Source of the DNA: PCPOR2b sp965220385
GTDB taxonomy: Bacteria > Poribacteria > WGA-4E > PCPOR2b
Reading direction: 5' to 3'
DNA length: 64,000 nucleotides
Assembly (NCBI GenBank): GCA_965220385.1
Contig: OZ244825.1
Span: 1,240,001 to 1,304,000 of the forward strand
Shown here in pieces: positions 52,735 through 62,376 of the stretch (position 1 is its first letter; each line of letters begins with the position of its first letter). The position numbers and the translations under genes were made by a program. Below the pieces are notes generated by a model. That model saw only the letters and a program-made list of their open reading frames with translations. It did not search any database and was not told where the DNA came from.

Positions 52735-54657
52735 TCAGAACCATGTTGTATACAGAGGTGTTTTGAAAATAATACTCATCAGCCCCCAATAAGTACCTAC
52801 AATAAAATCTCCAACCACCAATCCCATAAAAAATGGGACCACCTTCCGATAAGCTATTGCCCCGCCATGTTTCAAAATCAGCAGTTTTATTGCCCAGCAG
52901 ACAAAGAGCGCGAACCAATACACGTCAATGGTTCCTGAACTGATCCCTAAGATGTATCCTGCCGGATGAAACGGAAACCATATGAATCGCATCCGCATCC
53001 AACCCATTACTATTGAGAACACTGCCGATCCCCCAATAATACCTGCCCCTAAAGTATCCGGTGACTTAGGATTCAGCAACCAACCGCTTAGACTATTACA
53101 CGCTTGGGTTCCTGCCGCTAACAACTCCCCGGCGGTTGACGCGCCGTAGCGGTAAAGCACAACCGGAAAGATCCAAAACGCCAGAAGGACGCCAGCGACC
53201 AGAGTGAGCATCATTGCCCAAGTGAGCCGATGGGTACTCGCACCGGTGCTTTCAGCGGACTTGAAACCTTCCAACTGGTGGGGCATAGGATGACTTCGAT
53301 TCAACCGGTTGAACCAATAAAACAGCGAAAACATGGTGAGGTTCGGTGCACCGATCGTGCGCGTGCCAAAGGCAGAAATAAGAACCACCTGCGGGTTCAC
53401 GAGGACGATCGCGTGTAAAGGGGGACCCAGTTCGGCTCGTATTCGCGTCAGTGCTGTTGCTATCATGAAGTAGAGTCCAAAAAATGTGGGTACGAGCCAT
53501 CGAGACATTCCCAAGGTGTTGCAATAGAATATCAGGGCGGTCATTCCGCCGATAAAGCTCAGTACCGCTGTCCGATATCGCATCGGTTCGTCGGAATCAT
53601 CGAGCTCCGATTTAAGGTTGATGACCTTCTTGAAGACCTCCCAGAAATACCGACGCCCCATGTAGAGCGTCATCACACATAGCCCAATCATCGCTCCTGT
53701 AGCTTGCTCTCCAAAGAACGGGTAACGCGGGAAGGTATTCCAACCCATCATTGCGCCGAGCAATCGTTCCATCTTCCGAAACAGAAAGAAGAACCAAGTC
53801 GAAAAGGTGAGATCTAAAGGTATTAAGAAAGAGAGTCCAATGAGGAATGGATAGAACCGCATTGGCAGCGCACCGATGGCATTCCACGGTTCTTCCGTGA
53901 ACAAGACACCCAAATTGTACGTAGGTTCCTTAATTGGGAAATGTGGAATTTTCGGATATATAAAACTTATGCCGTTGACGAGGCTGATTACGCCCGCGAC
54001 ACCGAATCCTATCCACATGAGTCGATTGCGAAAGAACCCTTGGCTCGGACTGGTCATCTCCATCGGGATTTGGATAATCGGATAGGCAAGTCTCTCATTT
54101 TCGACCCACTGCTTCCGAAGGATGACATTGATACAGATAAGCATGAAAAAGAGGACAGAGATTAGGAATGACCATGCGATAGCAGGGCGGATCCAGAATC
54201 GGTAGAACCCCGTCGCCCAGAACGCAGACTCCCCTTTGTAGAAATACTCGACAGCGTCAGGATCTCGGACAAGTAGGACGTCAGGAAGGAATCTATGAAA
54301 AAGGTTTGCCCAGTCATTTGCAGGTGTGGCGTAAAAATAGGCGTGGGGGATAACCCCCATCATGCAGACCATATTGTCGTGCGCGGTCACCGCTGTCGTT
54401 GCGGAGACTGTGGTGTAGATCATCAACAACTCCGCTTGTGAGAACGGCTCCTTCGACATAAACCGTCCGCCAGCTTTATTGATTAGAACTAAGATAAAAA
54501 GGAAGAAAATCGAAAGCTGCGGAAGGGACATGGACGTCCAGTGGAGAGAGTGCCAGATCATCTCCTCAAGCGCTACGAGGTAAAGGCACAGCGGCATCAG
54601 CAGTAGTCCAAACAGGATCGCTTTGATTGAGAGGCGGGAGGTTTCGACCTGCTTCAT
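52735..54657 (-). CDS. DUF6785-like polytopic membrane protein (copy 2)
   Basis: 640 residues with about a dozen hydrophobic helices. It is very close in sequence to the next gene and clearly related to the protein at 38.9 kb. Landmarks are FGLLLMPLCLYLVALEEMIW, TAHDNMVCMMGVIPHAYFYA, NVILRKQWVENERLAYPIIQ, LTFSTWFFFLFRKMERLLG, TRIRAELGPPLHAI and the C-terminal GLVVGDFIVGTYWGLMSII. The invariant charged loop ENERLAYP between helices and RAELG late in the chain are the best candidates for a functional site. No signal peptide is present. The family is unnamed functionally and a transporter is a guess from topology. Confidence 0.8.
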   Translation of the reverse strand: MKQVETSRLSIKAILFGLLLMPLCLYLVALEEMIWHSLHWTSMSLPQLSIFFLFILVLINKAGGRFMSKEPFSQAELLMIYTTVSATTAVTAHDNMVCMMGVIPHAYFYATPANDWANLFHRFLPDVLLVRDPDAVEYFYKGESAFWATGFYRFWIRPAIAWSFLISVLFFMLICINVILRKQWVENERLAYPIIQIPMEMTSPSQGFFRNRLMWIGFGVAGVISLVNGISFIYPKIPHFPIKEPTYNLGVLFTEEPWNAIGALPMRFYPFLIGLSFLIPLDLTFSTWFFFLFRKMERLLGAMMGWNTFPRYPFFGEQATGAMIGLCVMTLYMGRRYFWEVFKKVINLKSELDDSDEPMRYRTAVLSFIGGMTALIFYCNTLGMSRWLVPTFFGLYFMIATALTRIRAELGPPLHAIVLVNPQVVLISAFGTRTIGAPNLTMFSLFYWFNRLNRSHPMPHQLEGFKSAESTGASTHRLTWAMMLTLVAGVLLAFWIFPVVLYRYGASTAGELLAAGTQACNSLSGWLLNPKSPDTLGAGIIGGSAVFSIVMGWMRMRFIWFPFHPAGYILGISSGTIDVYWFALFVCWAIKLLILKHGGAIAYRKVVPFFMGLVVGDFIVGTYWGLMSIIFKTPLYTTWF

Positions 54658-54875
54658 TATATACTGCCTTCTTCGAGTTGTAAGTTCGTATTGGGTTGAG
54701 AATTAATTCTTAAGCTAGCGGGGATGCTGTTGTGTACTAACCCAGGCTACGGGCTATCGCTCCGCTGAAAATGGCGGCACTTGTTGGCTGATGCTAATCT
54801 GAATCAGGATTGAAAAGACGTTCAGGATGAGAAACACCGCGGATGAAACCTGGGACTACTGGCTGCCTTGTTTCG
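54658..54875. other. Spacer between two DUF6785-like genes, with repeat remnant
   Basis: About 215 bp. It includes AAAATGGCGGCA (54768-54779) followed by GTTGGC (54783-54788), in the same order and spacing class as 4297-4319 upstream of metK, and a GGCTACGGGCTATCGCTCCGC tract of repeat-like character. No gene was seen. Confidence 0.4.
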
Positions 54876-56879
54876 TCAGAACCAGGTTGTATACAAGGGG
54901 GTTCCTAAGATAATGCTCAACAGTCCCCAATACGTGCCGACGATGAAATCACCGACTACCAAGCCCATGAAGAACGGCAAAATCTTCCGGTAGGTCTTGA
55001 CTCCACCGTGTCTGAGTACCAGCAGCTTTATCAACCAACAGACAAAAAGCGCGAACCAGTAAACGTCGATTGTCCCGGAACTTACCCCTAAAATATACCC
55101 ACCCGGGTGGAATGGGAACCATAGAAAACGCATCCGCATCCACGACATCCATATAGAAAAGATTAGTGACCCACCAATAACGCTGCCAGCAACCGGGTCC
55201 GGTGGGCGCGGGTATTGCAACCACCCACCCAAGCTATTGTACGCCTGCCAGCCTGCGCCCAGCAATTCTCCAGCGGTTGAAGCGCCGTATTGATAGAGGA
55301 CGACAGGGAAGATCCAGAACGAAACGAGCAGACCGATAACCAGAGAGATCATCATCGCCCAGAAAAGGCGAGTAGTGCTGGCATGGGTGCGCTCTGCTGA
55401 CTTGAATGCTTCCAACTGGTGCGGCATCGGATGGCTGCGGTTATACCGGTTGAACCAAAAAAGCAGAGAAAACATAGTCAGATTGGCTGTGCCGAGTCTC
55501 CGTGTCCCAAGCGCTGCCACAAGGATTACTTGTGGGTTCACTAGTCTGATTGGGTGCAAGGGGGGACCCAATTCCGCACGCATTCGTGTCAGTGCTGTGG
55601 CAATCATAAAATAAAGAGCGAAAAACAGTGGCACAAGCCATTCGGACATCCCCAAGTGACCGCAGAATAGCATCAGCGCAATCATGCCACCAACTAAACA
55701 GAGGACTGCGGTTCGATAGCGCATCGGCTCATCTGAGTCGTCAAGCGTGGATTCGAGACCGACCGCCTTTTTGAAAACCTCAAGGAAGTGCCTGCGCCCT
55801 AAGTAGAGTGCTGTAACGCATAGCCCTATCATAGCCCCCGTGGCTTGTTCCCCAAAGAATGGGTATTGTGGGATCGTGCTCCAGCCAACCATTGCACCAA
55901 CTAAGCGTTCCAATTTCCGGAATAGGAAGAAGAACCAAGTCGAAAAGGTCAGATCTAACGGGATTAGAAAAGAGAGGCCAATCAGAAACGGATAAAATCG
56001 GAGAGGCAGTGTGCCAATGGCGTTCCACGGTTCCTCGTTAAAATAGACGCCCAGGTCGTAGTGAGGCTCCTTTATCGGTATACGCGGAACACTCGGATAT
56101 AGGAAGTTAAGACCGTTGAGGAGGCTTATAACGCCAGCGACCGTAAATCCTGCCCACATCAGCCGGTTCCGAAAGAAACCAGAGCGCAAATCGGTCATCT
56201 CCAGCGGAATCTGAATAATTGGATATGCGAGCCGCTCGTTTTCAATCCACTGTTTCCGAAGGATGACATTGATGCAGAGCAGCATGAAAAAAAGGACAGC
56301 AAGCAGAAATGACCAACCGATCGCAGGTTCAATCCAGAACTGATAGAAACCGCTTGCAAAGAAAGATGATTCACCACGATAGAAATAGTTGACTGCATTG
56401 GGATCACGGATAACGAGCAAGTCAGGGAGGTGTTTGTGGAAGAGTGCTGCCCACTCATTCTCTGGAGTCGCGTAGAAAAAGGCGTGTGTGAGAACCCCCA
56501 TCATGCAGACCATGTTATCATGGGCAGTATATGCTGTGGTCGCAGAAAGGGTCGAATAAATCATCAACAATTCTGCTTGAGAGAATGGATCTCTTGCCAA
56601 AACCCGTCCCGCAAGTTTGTTGAACAAAATTAAGAAAAAGAGAAAGAAGATGGACAGCTGCGGCAGGGACATGGAGGTCCAGTGGAGTGAGTGCCAAATC
56701 ATCTCCTCAAGCGCTACCAGATACGCACAGAGGGGCATTAGCAGCAATCCAAACAGAATTGATTTTATCGAAATACGAGAGGCGGCTGGCTGTGAAGCCT
56801 CGCCTTTTTCGTTCGGGTTCATCACATCCTTGTCATGGTTGTGGGATTCACATGGTGAAAGGGATTTGGGACATATCAA
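54876..56879 (-). CDS. DUF6785-like polytopic membrane protein (copy 3)
   Basis: 667 residues. The extra 27 residues over copy 2 are an N-terminal hydrophilic tail (MICPKSLSPCESHNHDKDVM...); an internal Met (MNPNEKGEASQPAASR) may be the true start. The membrane part tracks copy 2 almost block for block, including LVALEEMIWHSLHWTSMSLP, NVILRKQWIENERLAYPIIQIP, LTFSTWFFFLFRKLERLVG and GLVVGDFIVGTYWGLLSII. The two are a tandem duplication that has been kept as two full-length genes. Both are presumably inserted in the inner membrane. Function is unknown. Confidence 0.8.
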   Translation of the reverse strand: MICPKSLSPCESHNHDKDVMNPNEKGEASQPAASRISIKSILFGLLLMPLCAYLVALEEMIWHSLHWTSMSLPQLSIFFLFFLILFNKLAGRVLARDPFSQAELLMIYSTLSATTAYTAHDNMVCMMGVLTHAFFYATPENEWAALFHKHLPDLLVIRDPNAVNYFYRGESSFFASGFYQFWIEPAIGWSFLLAVLFFMLLCINVILRKQWIENERLAYPIIQIPLEMTDLRSGFFRNRLMWAGFTVAGVISLLNGLNFLYPSVPRIPIKEPHYDLGVYFNEEPWNAIGTLPLRFYPFLIGLSFLIPLDLTFSTWFFFLFRKLERLVGAMVGWSTIPQYPFFGEQATGAMIGLCVTALYLGRRHFLEVFKKAVGLESTLDDSDEPMRYRTAVLCLVGGMIALMLFCGHLGMSEWLVPLFFALYFMIATALTRMRAELGPPLHPIRLVNPQVILVAALGTRRLGTANLTMFSLLFWFNRYNRSHPMPHQLEAFKSAERTHASTTRLFWAMMISLVIGLLVSFWIFPVVLYQYGASTAGELLGAGWQAYNSLGGWLQYPRPPDPVAGSVIGGSLIFSIWMSWMRMRFLWFPFHPGGYILGVSSGTIDVYWFALFVCWLIKLLVLRHGGVKTYRKILPFFMGLVVGDFIVGTYWGLLSIILGTPLYTTWF

Positions 56880-57001
56880 GAAATTGGGAAACTGGTGACA
56901 GGCAGATGCAAATCGAGGGATGGCGTAGGGCTCAATAATCGGTCAGTCCTACGCCAATTATAATTTTGTCGAGGAAGTCCGCCTCACCGTGCATCAACGT
57001 A

Positions 57002-58093
57002 CTACTGTTGTTTCAGTTCCGCCCACACTGTCGTTAGTTTGTCTTGCGGAGAGACCGATAGCGCCCCCGGCGTGTACTCATAAATTGATGGGAACGACTG
57101 TATTCCTGCCCGACCACCCGGCACATAGATCTTGTTCGATGCCACGGTAGCTGGGACACCGGCTCTCCCCCGTGGTAGTGGAACCGCTTCATCAATAATC
57201 CATTCGTCGATGGCTGGGTTGTAGACATCCACCCTTTTTAATACCTCATCGTTTTGGTTATCGGCAAATGTTGCCAATCCGCCGATTGCGAAGATTCGAC
57301 CGCTCAAAGTTACCGCTCCAAAAAGAGCTCTTTTGATTGGCATCGGTTTCTTCGCTTCCCATGTATCTGTCGCCGGATCGTAGGCTTCGACAGTATCTAA
57401 AATCTCTTCGAAATTCCAGCCCCCGATTGCGTAAATTTTTCCTTGAAGCACAGCAGCTCCAAGACCGCCTCTTGGTGTTGGCATATCTCTTTTCTGATCA
57501 AACTCATCCTCTTTAGGATCATACTCAAAAACAGTCCCAAATGCCTCTTTCTGGGCGCCTCTATCCCAACCACCAATCACATAGATTTTGTCACCGACTA
57601 CAGTTGCGGTAGTTGCCGCAAGCGCTGTAGGTAGCTTCGCTAGTTTTTTCCACGCCCCGCGTTCTCCTGCCTCTGGATTGAATACTTCTACAGCGTCAAG
57701 GACCTTGCCGCCACGCCTCTCGGCACCGCCAAACACATAAATCATGCCATCGAATGTAACGGCCGCCATGCGGGCTCTTGTTGTTGGCATGTTCCTTTTC
57801 GCTGCCCAGGTGTCGGTCACTGGGTCATATGCTTGAACGCGGTCTAACGTCAGGTCGCCGGGATTCGGAATGTGCGGCGCTCGGTTGACCTCAATACCGC
57901 CGATGACGTAGACTTTGCCACCAATGCTGGCCGCAGCCGTACAACACCTTGATGACTCCGGCATGTTTTCTTTTCTTTCCCACTTATCATCTGCCGCTAA
58001 ACTATTACCCGTTATAGCTAACAGACCAATCAGGATTAAACCTGCAAAAAGATAACTGAAACCAGGTTCTGTGTAACGTGTTACTGTACTCAT
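57002..58093 (-). CDS. Exported kelch-repeat propeller protein
   Basis: 363 residues. The signal peptide LFAGLILIGLLAITGNSLAA is followed by six kelch repeats, each with a double Gly after a hydrophobic strand (KVYVIGGIEVN, MIYVFGGAERR, KIYVIGGWDRG, KIYAIGGWNFE, RIFAIGGLATF, KIYVPGGRAGI) and a W-x-x-K/R-x-x-MP motif between blades. A kelch propeller of this size usually binds proteins or glycans. The C-terminus DKLTTVWAELKQQ resembles the end of the partial gene at the right window edge. It is probably periplasmic or outer-surface. No enzyme motif is seen. Confidence 0.9.
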   Translation of the reverse strand: MSTVTRYTEPGFSYLFAGLILIGLLAITGNSLAADDKWERKENMPESSRCCTAAASIGGKVYVIGGIEVNRAPHIPNPGDLTLDRVQAYDPVTDTWAAKRNMPTTRARMAAVTFDGMIYVFGGAERRGGKVLDAVEVFNPEAGERGAWKKLAKLPTALAATTATVVGDKIYVIGGWDRGAQKEAFGTVFEYDPKEDEFDQKRDMPTPRGGLGAAVLQGKIYAIGGWNFEEILDTVEAYDPATDTWEAKKPMPIKRALFGAVTLSGRIFAIGGLATFADNQNDEVLKRVDVYNPAIDEWIIDEAVPLPRGRAGVPATVASNKIYVPGGRAGIQSFPSIYEYTPGALSVSPQDKLTTVWAELKQQ

Positions 58094-58202
58094 TGCTATA
58101 TTTACTATTCTCCTTTCTCAGAGTTTATGCTCAATCAGGTACAATCGTATGTTCTTTTTCGAGGATCAAGCGTACTGACACCTCGCAGTAAGAGGGATTC
58201 TG

Positions 58203-59372
58203 CTAATCCTTCGACAGTGCGCTGCGCTTGACTGCGCCAAGGGTTGTGAAACGCTTCTGGCGGGGTTCGACCGAACGCAGTTCGAATTGTGGATTCCATC
58301 TTGGCTGGGTATCGTTGCCATCAGGATTATTACTCAGATTTCTAACGTCACCGCCATTGGCATCCATGGCATACACCTCTCGTTTTCCGTCTCGTTTGGA
58401 CTCAAACAAGATTCTGCTGCCCTTGAGGGACCAGATGGCTCCATTATCACCCTTTGGATGGTTTGTAAGATTAATCTTATTATTCCCATCGGGATCCATG
58501 CGATAAAGTTCCCAGTTGCCATCACGCTGGGTTTCGAAGGCGATAACATTGGTTGATGACCATTCGGCTCGTCTATCGGTTTTCTCGTGGTTGGTCAACC
58601 TTATCAGATTTTTTCCTTCAGTATCCATAACATAGATTTCCGAATTGCCATCGCGCTTCGACTGAAAGACGATCTGCATACCATCGGGTGAGAAACGTGC
58701 CCACTCATCCGGTGCAATATGGTTGGTGAGATTGACTTGTTGGTTGCCGGCACCTCTTCCATCTGCGTTAGAAATAAAAATGTCAAATTGAGATTTGTTA
58801 TCAATCAAGTCTCGGTTACTCTCAAACACAATTTTTGTGCCGTCAGGGGACCAGGAGCCTTTTTGATCCTTGTTGACGCCTTCACCTTCTGCATTTGTGA
58901 TATTAACCAAGTTTCCGGGCTTCATCCCTTTTTCTAAGGTCAAAAAGCCTACATCCCAACTTGCGCCTTTCGGCAGCCCCTGAGCATACACAAGGATCCG
59001 TGGGTCGCCTTGTGGTGCAAATTGGGGTTCATTCAGTTTTATACCAATATCTTTTCCCGTTAAGTCCGCGTCTTTTGGGTTCGCTGGGTCTGTCAAATCT
59101 ATGATACGCAGATCAAAGAGTTCTCCGCCTCGAGGATTTGCGCTGTAGACGATGTAATGACCATCGGGCGACCAGCTAAGGCTTAGGATTTTCGCATTAA
59201 GATTTGTGACTTTCTTAACCTCACCGTTATCGTATGCCACGCAGACTTGGGCGCCATCACCGTGGTCACAAAGAAAGGATGCCATTGGCACTTGCGCCCT
59301 TGCGAGGGTGCTGCCCAAGGAGGCAAGAAGACCGCCTAAGCAGATTAAAGTCATACCTTTTCTCAGCATCAT
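58203..59372 (-). CDS. TolB-like propeller protein, sorting domain absent (copy A)
   Basis: 389 residues with a signal peptide (LICLGGLLASLGSTLARA). PD40/TolB-like blades repeat SWSPDGTKIVFESNRD, FSPDGMQIVFQSKRDGNSE and IAFETQRDGNWELYRMDPDG. It ends at RFTTLGAVKRSALSKD, the exact place where copies C and D continue into a 90-residue C-terminal domain. Two ATGs are adjacent at the start; AAGGAGGGA is very close to the first, so the second (59369) may be used. It is the last of four tandem same-strand copies. The role is unknown, perhaps a surface or periplasmic scaffold. Confidence 0.88.
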   Translation of the reverse strand: MMLRKGMTLICLGGLLASLGSTLARAQVPMASFLCDHGDGAQVCVAYDNGEVKKVTNLNAKILSLSWSPDGHYIVYSANPRGGELFDLRIIDLTDPANPKDADLTGKDIGIKLNEPQFAPQGDPRILVYAQGLPKGASWDVGFLTLEKGMKPGNLVNITNAEGEGVNKDQKGSWSPDGTKIVFESNRDLIDNKSQFDIFISNADGRGAGNQQVNLTNHIAPDEWARFSPDGMQIVFQSKRDGNSEIYVMDTEGKNLIRLTNHEKTDRRAEWSSTNVIAFETQRDGNWELYRMDPDGNNKINLTNHPKGDNGAIWSLKGSRILFESKRDGKREVYAMDANGGDVRNLSNNPDGNDTQPRWNPQFELRSVEPRQKRFTTLGAVKRSALSKD

Positions 59373-59386
59373 TCCCTCCTTTGTGG

Positions 59387-60562
59387 CTAGTCTTTCGAGA
59401 ACGCGCTACGCTTAACCTCGCCAAGAGTTGTAAACACTTTCTGCTGTGGTTCGACCGAACGCAGTTCGAATTGTGGATTCCATCTTGGATGGGTGTCGTT
59501 GCCGCCGGGATTGTTACTCAGGTTTTTGAGGCCGCCGCCATTGGCATCCATGGTATACACCTCTCGTTTTCCGTCTCGTTTGGACTCAAACAAGATTCTG
59601 CTGCCTTTGGGGGACCAAATGACCCCATTATCGCCCTTCGGATGGTTTGAAAGGTTCACCTTGTTGTTCCCATCCGGATCCATGCGGTAAACTTCCCAGT
59701 TACCATCACGCTGAGTTTCAAAAGCAATAACGTTGGTAGATGACCATGTGGCGCGTCTGTCGGTCTTCTCGTGGTTGGTCAACCTTGTCAGATTTTCCCC
59801 ATCGATATCCATAACATAGATTTCATAATTACCATCTCGCTTCGATTGAAAAACGATCTGCATACCATCAGGCGAGAAACGTGCCCACTCGTCCGGCGCA
59901 ATATGATTGGTCAGATTGACCTGATTCTTACCGGCACCTCGTCCCTCTGCGTCAGCAATAAAGATATCAAATTGAGATTTATCATCAATCAAATCACGAT
60001 TGCTTTCAAAAACAATCTTTGTGCCGTCGGGCGACCAAGAGCCTCCCTGATCCTTGTTAATGCCCTCACCCTCTGCATTTGTAATATTAACCAAGTTCCC
60101 AGGTTTGATGCCTTGGTCCAAGGTCAAAAAGCCAACATCCCAACTTGCGGCTTGCGGCAATGTCTGCGCATACACCAGGATGCGGGGGTCTCCTGCCGGT
60201 GCGAATACGGGTACATTCAATTTCACCCCCAACTCTTTTCCTGTCAGGTCCTTGTCTTTTGGGTTTGCTGGGTCTGTCATATCGACGTAACGCAAATCGA
60301 AATTTTCCCCACCCCGAATATTTGCGGCGTAGACGATGTACTTGCCGTCCGGGGACCAGTCGGGGGTCAACGTCTTCACCTTATGATCTGTGACCTGCTT
60401 AATCTCACCATTGTCATATACCACATGCACCTCATCTTCACCAGAGCGGTCAGAGAGAAAAGATGCCATCGGTACCTGTGCCGATGCAGTGTTGACACTC
60501 AGGACAACAAGGAGACCTAATAGAATGCCTCCCCAAAATATTATAGAACTTTTGCCAAACAT
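59387..60562 (-). CDS. TolB-like propeller protein, sorting domain absent (copy B)
   Basis: 391 residues, the closest relative of copy A, which begins 15 bp after its stop. The signal peptide is FWGGILLGLLVVLSVNTASA. The blades run from QVPMASFLSDRSGEDEVHVV to VFTTLGEVKRSAFSKD, again ending where the sorting domain of copies C and D would start. ATG at 60562 has GAAAGGAG upstream; the frame extends further to 60607 without support. The wording of the blades (DEWARFSPDGMQIVFQSKRDG) is nearly identical to copy A, so the A/B duplication is recent. Confidence 0.88.
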   Translation of the reverse strand: MFGKSSIIFWGGILLGLLVVLSVNTASAQVPMASFLSDRSGEDEVHVVYDNGEIKQVTDHKVKTLTPDWSPDGKYIVYAANIRGGENFDLRYVDMTDPANPKDKDLTGKELGVKLNVPVFAPAGDPRILVYAQTLPQAASWDVGFLTLDQGIKPGNLVNITNAEGEGINKDQGGSWSPDGTKIVFESNRDLIDDKSQFDIFIADAEGRGAGKNQVNLTNHIAPDEWARFSPDGMQIVFQSKRDGNYEIYVMDIDGENLTRLTNHEKTDRRATWSSTNVIAFETQRDGNWEVYRMDPDGNNKVNLSNHPKGDNGVIWSPKGSRILFESKRDGKREVYTMDANGGGLKNLSNNPGGNDTHPRWNPQFELRSVEPQQKVFTTLGEVKRSAFSKD

Positions 60563-60727
60563 TGTTTTCTCCTTTCGGTTGGCTTGGGCGTTTAGAGCTT
60601 GGAACACAAAAATTAAACTTTAGAGAAACAGCACAGAAGGAAACAAGAACCATCTAAAAAATATTGCCTATGGGACCTACGCAATGGAATGATTCTTGGT
60701 TGCCACTACGGGGTTGCCCGCATAATT

Positions 60728-62170
60728 CTATTTTATGACTACCATCCGCCGTGTCTCGGAGAAGTCATCCGCCAGAAGCTGATAGAAATACACCCCACTT
60801 GCCACCGGCTCTCCAGTGTCGTCTTTCCCATCCCAATAAACTGCACGCTGTCGGCTCGTGTAAGCCCCTGCACCCCGCTTGCCAACATCAATAGAGCGGA
60901 TTAGATTGCCGCCGACGCTATAGATCCGAACGGTTACGGAAGCGGCGTCGGCAAGATAGTAGGGGATCCATGTTTCAGGATTGAAAGGGTTGGGGAAGTT
61001 CTGCATCAAACTGGTACGCTTGATCTTCCCAAGCGTAGTGAAGTATCTACTTTGTGGCTCAACCGACCGAAGTTCAAACTGAGGATTCCATCTGGCATCT
61101 GTGTCGTTGCCTGGGTCGTTAGTTAGGTTCTTCAGACCCGCACCGTCAGCCAGTATCATGTAGATTTCCCGCTTGCCATCCCGTTTCGATTCAAATAAGA
61201 TTCGCTTCCCCTTAGCGGACCAAATCGGCTTGTGATCGCCTTTGGGATGGTTACTGAGATTGACCTTGTTGTTACCATCAGGATCGGCGCGATACACCTC
61301 ATAATTGCCATCGCGGTTACTTTCAAAGAGAATACCGCCAGAAGACCACTCAGCGTTCCGGTCTGTTTTTTCGTTTTCAGTGATCCGCGTCAGGTTTTCC
61401 CCATCAATGCCGATGGTATAGAGTTCCCAATTACCATCTCGCTTCGATTGGAAGATCACTGCCGTTCCGTCAGGCGACCAGCGTGCCCTTTGGTCTGGTG
61501 CCTCATGATCGGTAAGGTTTATCTGATTTTTTCCGACAGCCCGTTTTTCAACGTCCGCAACGAAAATATCGAACTGAGCTCTCTCTAAAACTTTCTTGCG
61601 CTCGCTTTCGAAAACGATTTTAGTTCCATCTGGGGACCACGAGGCTTCCAAATCCTGTCCCTCTGCTTCGCCATCTGCGTTTGTGATGTTGATCAGTTCA
61701 TCCACTTTGCCCCGCGGGTCTAATGTCAAGAGCCCTATATCCCAACCGTTGGCGTTTGGTAATCCTGCAGCGAAGATAATAAGCCGCGGATCACCGGAAG
61801 GAGCCCATCGGGGTCCCGACAATTTTAACCCAGGACCGTCGGGCGGACCTGTAAGGTTCATCTGCTTCGGTTTTGCGGGGTCGGTAAGGTCTATCAGAAA
61901 AACGTCGAAGTTCTCTTCACCACGGACATTGGCATCGAAGGCAATGAATTCCCCATCGGGTGACCATTCCGGGGTAAACACCTTGACTCCGTTCTTTGTA
62001 AGCTGCTTAATTTCGCCATTGTCGTACACCAAGTGAACTTCATCGTCACCAGAACGGTCAGAGATAAAAGATGCCATTGGCACCTGTGCGGATACCGTGC
62101 TGGCACTCAGAGCGAGAAAAAAAACGAATAGAATACCGCCCCAAAATACTATAGCACTCTTACCAAACAT
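60728..62170 (-). CDS. TolB-like propeller with C-terminal sorting-type domain (copy C)
   Basis: 480 residues. Signal peptide FFLALSASTVSA, about eight PD40 blades, then from about residue 390 the segment TSLMQNFPNPFNPETWIPYY and a FlgD-like Ig domain (SVTVRIYSVGGNLIRSI, YWDGKDDTGEPVASGVYFYQ), ending ETRRMVVIK. QNFPNPFNP followed by such a fold is the Por/type IX-like C-terminal signal of Bacteroidetes-type and Poribacteria-type exported proteins, so this copy is probably sent to the outer surface. AAAGGAG precedes the ATG. It has a near-identical C-terminus to copy D, 200 bp upstream. Confidence 0.9.
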   Translation of the reverse strand: MFGKSAIVFWGGILFVFFLALSASTVSAQVPMASFISDRSGDDEVHLVYDNGEIKQLTKNGVKVFTPEWSPDGEFIAFDANVRGEENFDVFLIDLTDPAKPKQMNLTGPPDGPGLKLSGPRWAPSGDPRLIIFAAGLPNANGWDIGLLTLDPRGKVDELINITNADGEAEGQDLEASWSPDGTKIVFESERKKVLERAQFDIFVADVEKRAVGKNQINLTDHEAPDQRARWSPDGTAVIFQSKRDGNWELYTIGIDGENLTRITENEKTDRNAEWSSGGILFESNRDGNYEVYRADPDGNNKVNLSNHPKGDHKPIWSAKGKRILFESKRDGKREIYMILADGAGLKNLTNDPGNDTDARWNPQFELRSVEPQSRYFTTLGKIKRTSLMQNFPNPFNPETWIPYYLADAASVTVRIYSVGGNLIRSIDVGKRGAGAYTSRQRAVYWDGKDDTGEPVASGVYFYQLLADDFSETRRMVVIK

Positions 62171-62376
62171 AGCTCTCTCCTTTCAATCAAGCTGAAGATT
62201 TTGTGTTTGAGAAAGAAAGTTGAACCATAGAGAAATGGAACCGGAGGGACGACAAGGACATTTCCGACGTGACAAATGTTAGCTATGGCGATGCAGGCGA
62301 TAGCATTGAAGGAGAATGAGGCAGATTGGCTATTCTCCTCCGCCCCCGCTCTCCTTCCGATGATTCTGGTGTATGC

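Noticed and set aside
58260..58300. GGTTCGA-type sequence resembling a tRNA T-loop
   Set aside because: It lies within propeller copy A (the SVEP-region codons), repeats in the paralogues, and no acceptor or anticodon stem can be formed.
59771..60520. 249-codon open frame on the plus strand
   Set aside because: Antisense to propeller copy B. Its counterparts opposite copies A, C and D are broken up, so it is a shadow of the repeated blades.
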